From: an uncultured Ruaniaceae bacterium
GTDB taxonomy: Bacteria > Actinomycetota > Actinomycetes > Actinomycetales > Beutenbergiaceae
Assembly (NCBI GenBank): GCA_947251855.1
Contig: CAMXUZ010000235.1
Coordinates: 1-7,104 of the forward strand
Direction: 5' to 3'
Length of the DNA stretch: 7,104 nt
Position numbers and translations under genes: made by a program
Part shown: positions 5,139 to 7,104 of the stretch, piece after piece
Layout of the letters: each line of letters begins with the position of its first letter
Numbering within the stretch: the stretch's first letter is position 1
The notes under the pieces: generated by a model
The model's database searches: none
Seen by the model: the letters and a program-made list of their open reading frames with translations, nothing else
Told to the model about the DNA's origin: nothing

Positions 5139-7104
5139 ATGCGCAGACTCTTTGTTGGCGGCGCAGCGACCGCCCTTGCGATGGCAGGCGTGGTCGGGCC
5201 CGCCGCAGCAGATACGGACGAGATCACCCTCACGCTCCTTGGCACCTCCGACACGCACGGCCACATCTTCAACTGGGACTATTTCGAGAATGAGCCCTAC
5301 ACCGATGACGAGGACGTCCTCGGGTTCACCCGGGTCGCGACGTACGTCGACGACGTGCGAGAGGAGGTGGGAGACGACTCCGTCATCCTCATGGACTCCG
5401 GGGATTCCTTACAAGGAACCCCGCTCACGTACTACTACGGCATGGGTGACGGCGCGGACGCGGTGCTCTCCGGTGAGGACCGCCACCCGATCTCGGAGAC
5501 ATTCGACTACATCGGTTACGACACGCTGGGCATCGGGAACCACGAGTTCAACTACGGCCTGGACATGCTCAAGGCGTACGAGCGGGATCTGGACACCGAC
5601 AGCGGCGGGCCGGTTCTCCTCGGCGCGAACGTCCTCGACGCCGAGACCGGGGATCCCTGGCTCGAGCCGTACACGATCGTGGAACGGGAGATCGACGGGG
5701 AGACGATCAAGGTCGGGGTCCTGGGAATGGTCACCCCGTGGGTGAGCATCTGGGACAAACACCACGTCGAGGGCATCTTAGAGTTCGAGGATCTCGTCGT
5801 CACCGCCAAGGAGTGGGTGCCGAAGATCCAGGAGGAGGCGGACGTCGTCGTCCTCAACGTCCACAGCGGGAAGGGCCCCGTCAGCGACGAGGATTACGAT
5901 GAGACCGAGAAGTACGAGGACGTCATCAACAACGTCGCCTACCAGGTGCCGGGGATCGACTTCATCCTCTTCGGTCACACCCACAAGGACGAGCCCGAGT
6001 CCTACATCACGAACGTCGAGGGTGAGGAGGTGCTCCTCAGCCAGCCCTACTACTGGACCCGCTCGATCACCCGCACGACGTTGAACCTCGTGCCCGATGG
6101 CGAGGGGTGGACGGTCGACTGGAGCGAGGAGAACAAACCGAGTTCGACGGCGACGTACGGCTACGAAATCATGGAGGAGCACCAGGGGCTCTCCGACCTC
6201 ATGAGGGACAAGCACGAGACGACGATCGAATACGTCAACACCCCGGTCGCGACGTCGCTGGAAGAGATGACCACCGAGACCGCGCGGTACGAGGACACCC
6301 CGATCCTCGACTTCGTCAACTACGTGCAGGAGCAGCGGATCATCGAGGGGATGGGCGAGGACCTCGGCGACCGCACGGTCATCTCCCACGCCGCGCCGTT
6401 CTCCCGGAACTCGGTATTGCCGGAAGGGGAGGTGACGATCCGGGACATCGCCGGGCTGTACATCTACGAGAACACCCTGCTGGGGATCGAACTCACCGGC
6501 GCCGAGGTCAAGGGGTTCCTGGAGTACTCCGCCCGCTACTTCCAGCAGGTGGAACCCGGGGCCGACTTCGACCCGGAGGACGTGACGAACGCCCACTACG
6601 AGGGCGAATCCCGGGAGGTGCTCGACTACAACTACGACGTACTTTCCGGCGTCCACTACTACATCGACATCTCCCGCGACGTCGGCGACCGGATCGCCCT
6701 GCTCTCCTACCCCGACGGAACCCCGGTGGAGGATGATGACCTGTTCGTCATGGCGATCAACAACTACCGCCAGAGCGGCGGGGGCGGCTTCCCGCACGTG
6801 GCGGACGCCCCCATCGTCTACGACGGCGCGGAGGAGATCCGCCAACTGCTCATCGACTGGGCGCTCGCGAACGAGGTGATCGACCCCGAGGAGTTCTTCG
6901 ACGAGAGTTGGTTCCTCGTGAGCGAACTGCCATCCGAGCCGGGGGAGCCGGACCCGTCGGAGACCGAAGAACCCGACCCCACCGAGACCCCGACCCCCGA
7001 TCCGACCGACTCCGAACCGGACCCGAGTGACACGGACGGCGCGGTCCCACCGGGCGGCGATGGCGGCGGCGAAGGCTCGCTCCCGGAGAGCGGGGCGCCG
7101 GTAG
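5139..7104 (+). CDS. Secreted CpdB/UshA-superfamily nucleotidase, probably wall-anchored (3' end cut)
   Basis: The frame is open for 655 codons to the window edge. Residues 1-24 form a signal peptide (MRRLFVGG, Ala/Gly-rich core, AAA before D25). The metallophosphatase domain has all the usual motifs: SDTHGH (D38, H40), MDSGDSLQG (D86, D89), GNHEFNYG (N134, H135), LNVHSG (H242) and GHTH (H280, H282). Together these bind two metal ions. The 5'-nucleotidase C-terminal domain (about 365-575) carries AAPFSRNS, YENTLLGIELTG and YRQSGGGGF (543-551), which recognise the nucleobase and ribose. NHEFNYGLD, VHSG and the stretch NYDVLSGVHYYIDI favour the CpdB/YfkN branch (2',3'-cyclic phosphodiesterase/3'-nucleotidase) over UshA. 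The exact substrate is inferred. An acidic Pro-rich linker (599-633) and LPESG (648-652) end the visible part. This suggests a cell-wall sorting signal whose hydrophobic segment and basic tail lie beyond the edge. The likely role is phosphate and nucleoside scavenging outside the cell. The protein is notably rich in Asp and Glu. Confidence 0.93.
   Translation, partial: MRRLFVGGAATALAMAGVVGPAAADTDEITLTLLGTSDTHGHIFNWDYFENEPYTDDEDVLGFTRVATYVDDVREEVGDDSVILMDSGDSLQGTPLTYYYGMGDGADAVLSGEDRHPISETFDYIGYDTLGIGNHEFNYGLDMLKAYERDLDTDSGGPVLLGANVLDAETGDPWLEPYTIVEREIDGETIKVGVLGMVTPWVSIWDKHHVEGILEFEDLVVTAKEWVPKIQEEADVVVLNVHSGKGPVSDEDYDETEKYEDVINNVAYQVPGIDFILFGHTHKDEPESYITNVEGEEVLLSQPYYWTRSITRTTLNLVPDGEGWTVDWSEENKPSSTATYGYEIMEEHQGLSDLMRDKHETTIEYVNTPVATSLEEMTTETARYEDTPILDFVNYVQEQRIIEGMGEDLGDRTVISHAAPFSRNSVLPEGEVTIRDIAGLYIYENTLLGIELTGAEVKGFLEYSARYFQQVEPGADFDPEDVTNAHYEGESREVLDYNYDVLSGVHYYIDISRDVGDRIALLSYPDGTPVEDDDLFVMAINNYRQSGGGGFPHVADAPIVYDGAEEIRQLLIDWALANEVIDPEEFFDESWFLVSELPSEPGEPDPSETEEPDPTETPTPDPTDSEPDPSDTDGAVPPGGDGGGEGSLPESGAPV
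6945..7037 (+). repeat. Degenerate EPDP-type repeat encoding an acidic wall-spanning linker
   Basis: Residues 603-633 of the nucleotidase consist of four imperfect units of seven to eight residues: EPDPSETE, EPDPTETP, TPDPTDS and EPDPSDTD. The DNA repeats a GACCC-rich core with variable third bases. Such Pro/Asp/Glu/Thr linkers commonly sit between the catalytic part of a surface protein and its wall anchor, holding the enzyme away from the membrane. They can change length by recombination. Confidence 0.75.

Noticed and set aside
5778..6845. 355-codon minus-strand open frame inside the nucleotidase
   Set aside because: The product is a monotonous Val/Asp/His/Leu-rich sequence, the antisense image of an Asp/Glu/Tyr-rich protein; the plus frame has clear catalytic motifs.
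1..7104. Mobile element, CRISPR array, tRNA/rRNA or a defence or toxin-antitoxin module
   Set aside because: I looked for terminal repeats, spaced direct repeats, tRNA-like arms and characteristic motifs and saw none; gene content and codon use are those of ordinary chromosome.

Overview
The window looks like chromosomal DNA of a high-GC Gram-positive bacterium (Actinomycetota). Reasons: strongly G/C-biased third codon positions, a HAIR operator (the HspR heat-shock site of actinobacteria) in front of clpB, TANNNT-type -10 boxes lying directly before start codons, two membrane proteins with a C-terminal domain resembling the actinobacterial Septum_form family, and a secreted enzyme that ends in a sortase-like LPESG motif. 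I cannot name a genus. Codon use is uniform and I see no mobile element, tRNA, rRNA or CRISPR array.

Layout. (1) Bases 1-347, minus strand: the 5' part of an amidohydrolase gene that runs off the left edge. (2) Bases 348-486: a divergent control region with a -10-like box for the amidohydrolase, a perfect 8-bp-arm HAIR element and a strong ribosome binding site for clpB. (3) Bases 487-3090, plus: an intact clpB disaggregase gene. (4) Bases 3091-3141 plus the last codons of the next gene: a 14-bp perfect hairpin that can terminate both converging transcripts. (5) Bases 3142-4969, minus: two overlapping genes forming an operon. Both encode cytoplasmic proline-rich N-termini, membrane segments and an extracytoplasmic four-cysteine domain. 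(6) Bases 4970-5138: a second divergent control region. (7) Base 5139 to the right edge, plus: an exported metallophosphoesterase/nucleotidase of the CpdB/YfkN/UshA superfamily, truncated just after LPESG.

How the genes relate. clpB appears to be a stand-alone heat-shock gene under HspR-type repression. The two membrane proteins are paralogues that are probably translationally coupled and may act together at the cell envelope. The nucleotidase is probably anchored to the cell wall and would salvage nucleosides and phosphate from extracellular nucleotides. I see no functional link between clpB and its neighbours. I found no evidence of a wholly new system; the most interesting points are regulatory architecture and the paralogous membrane pair.
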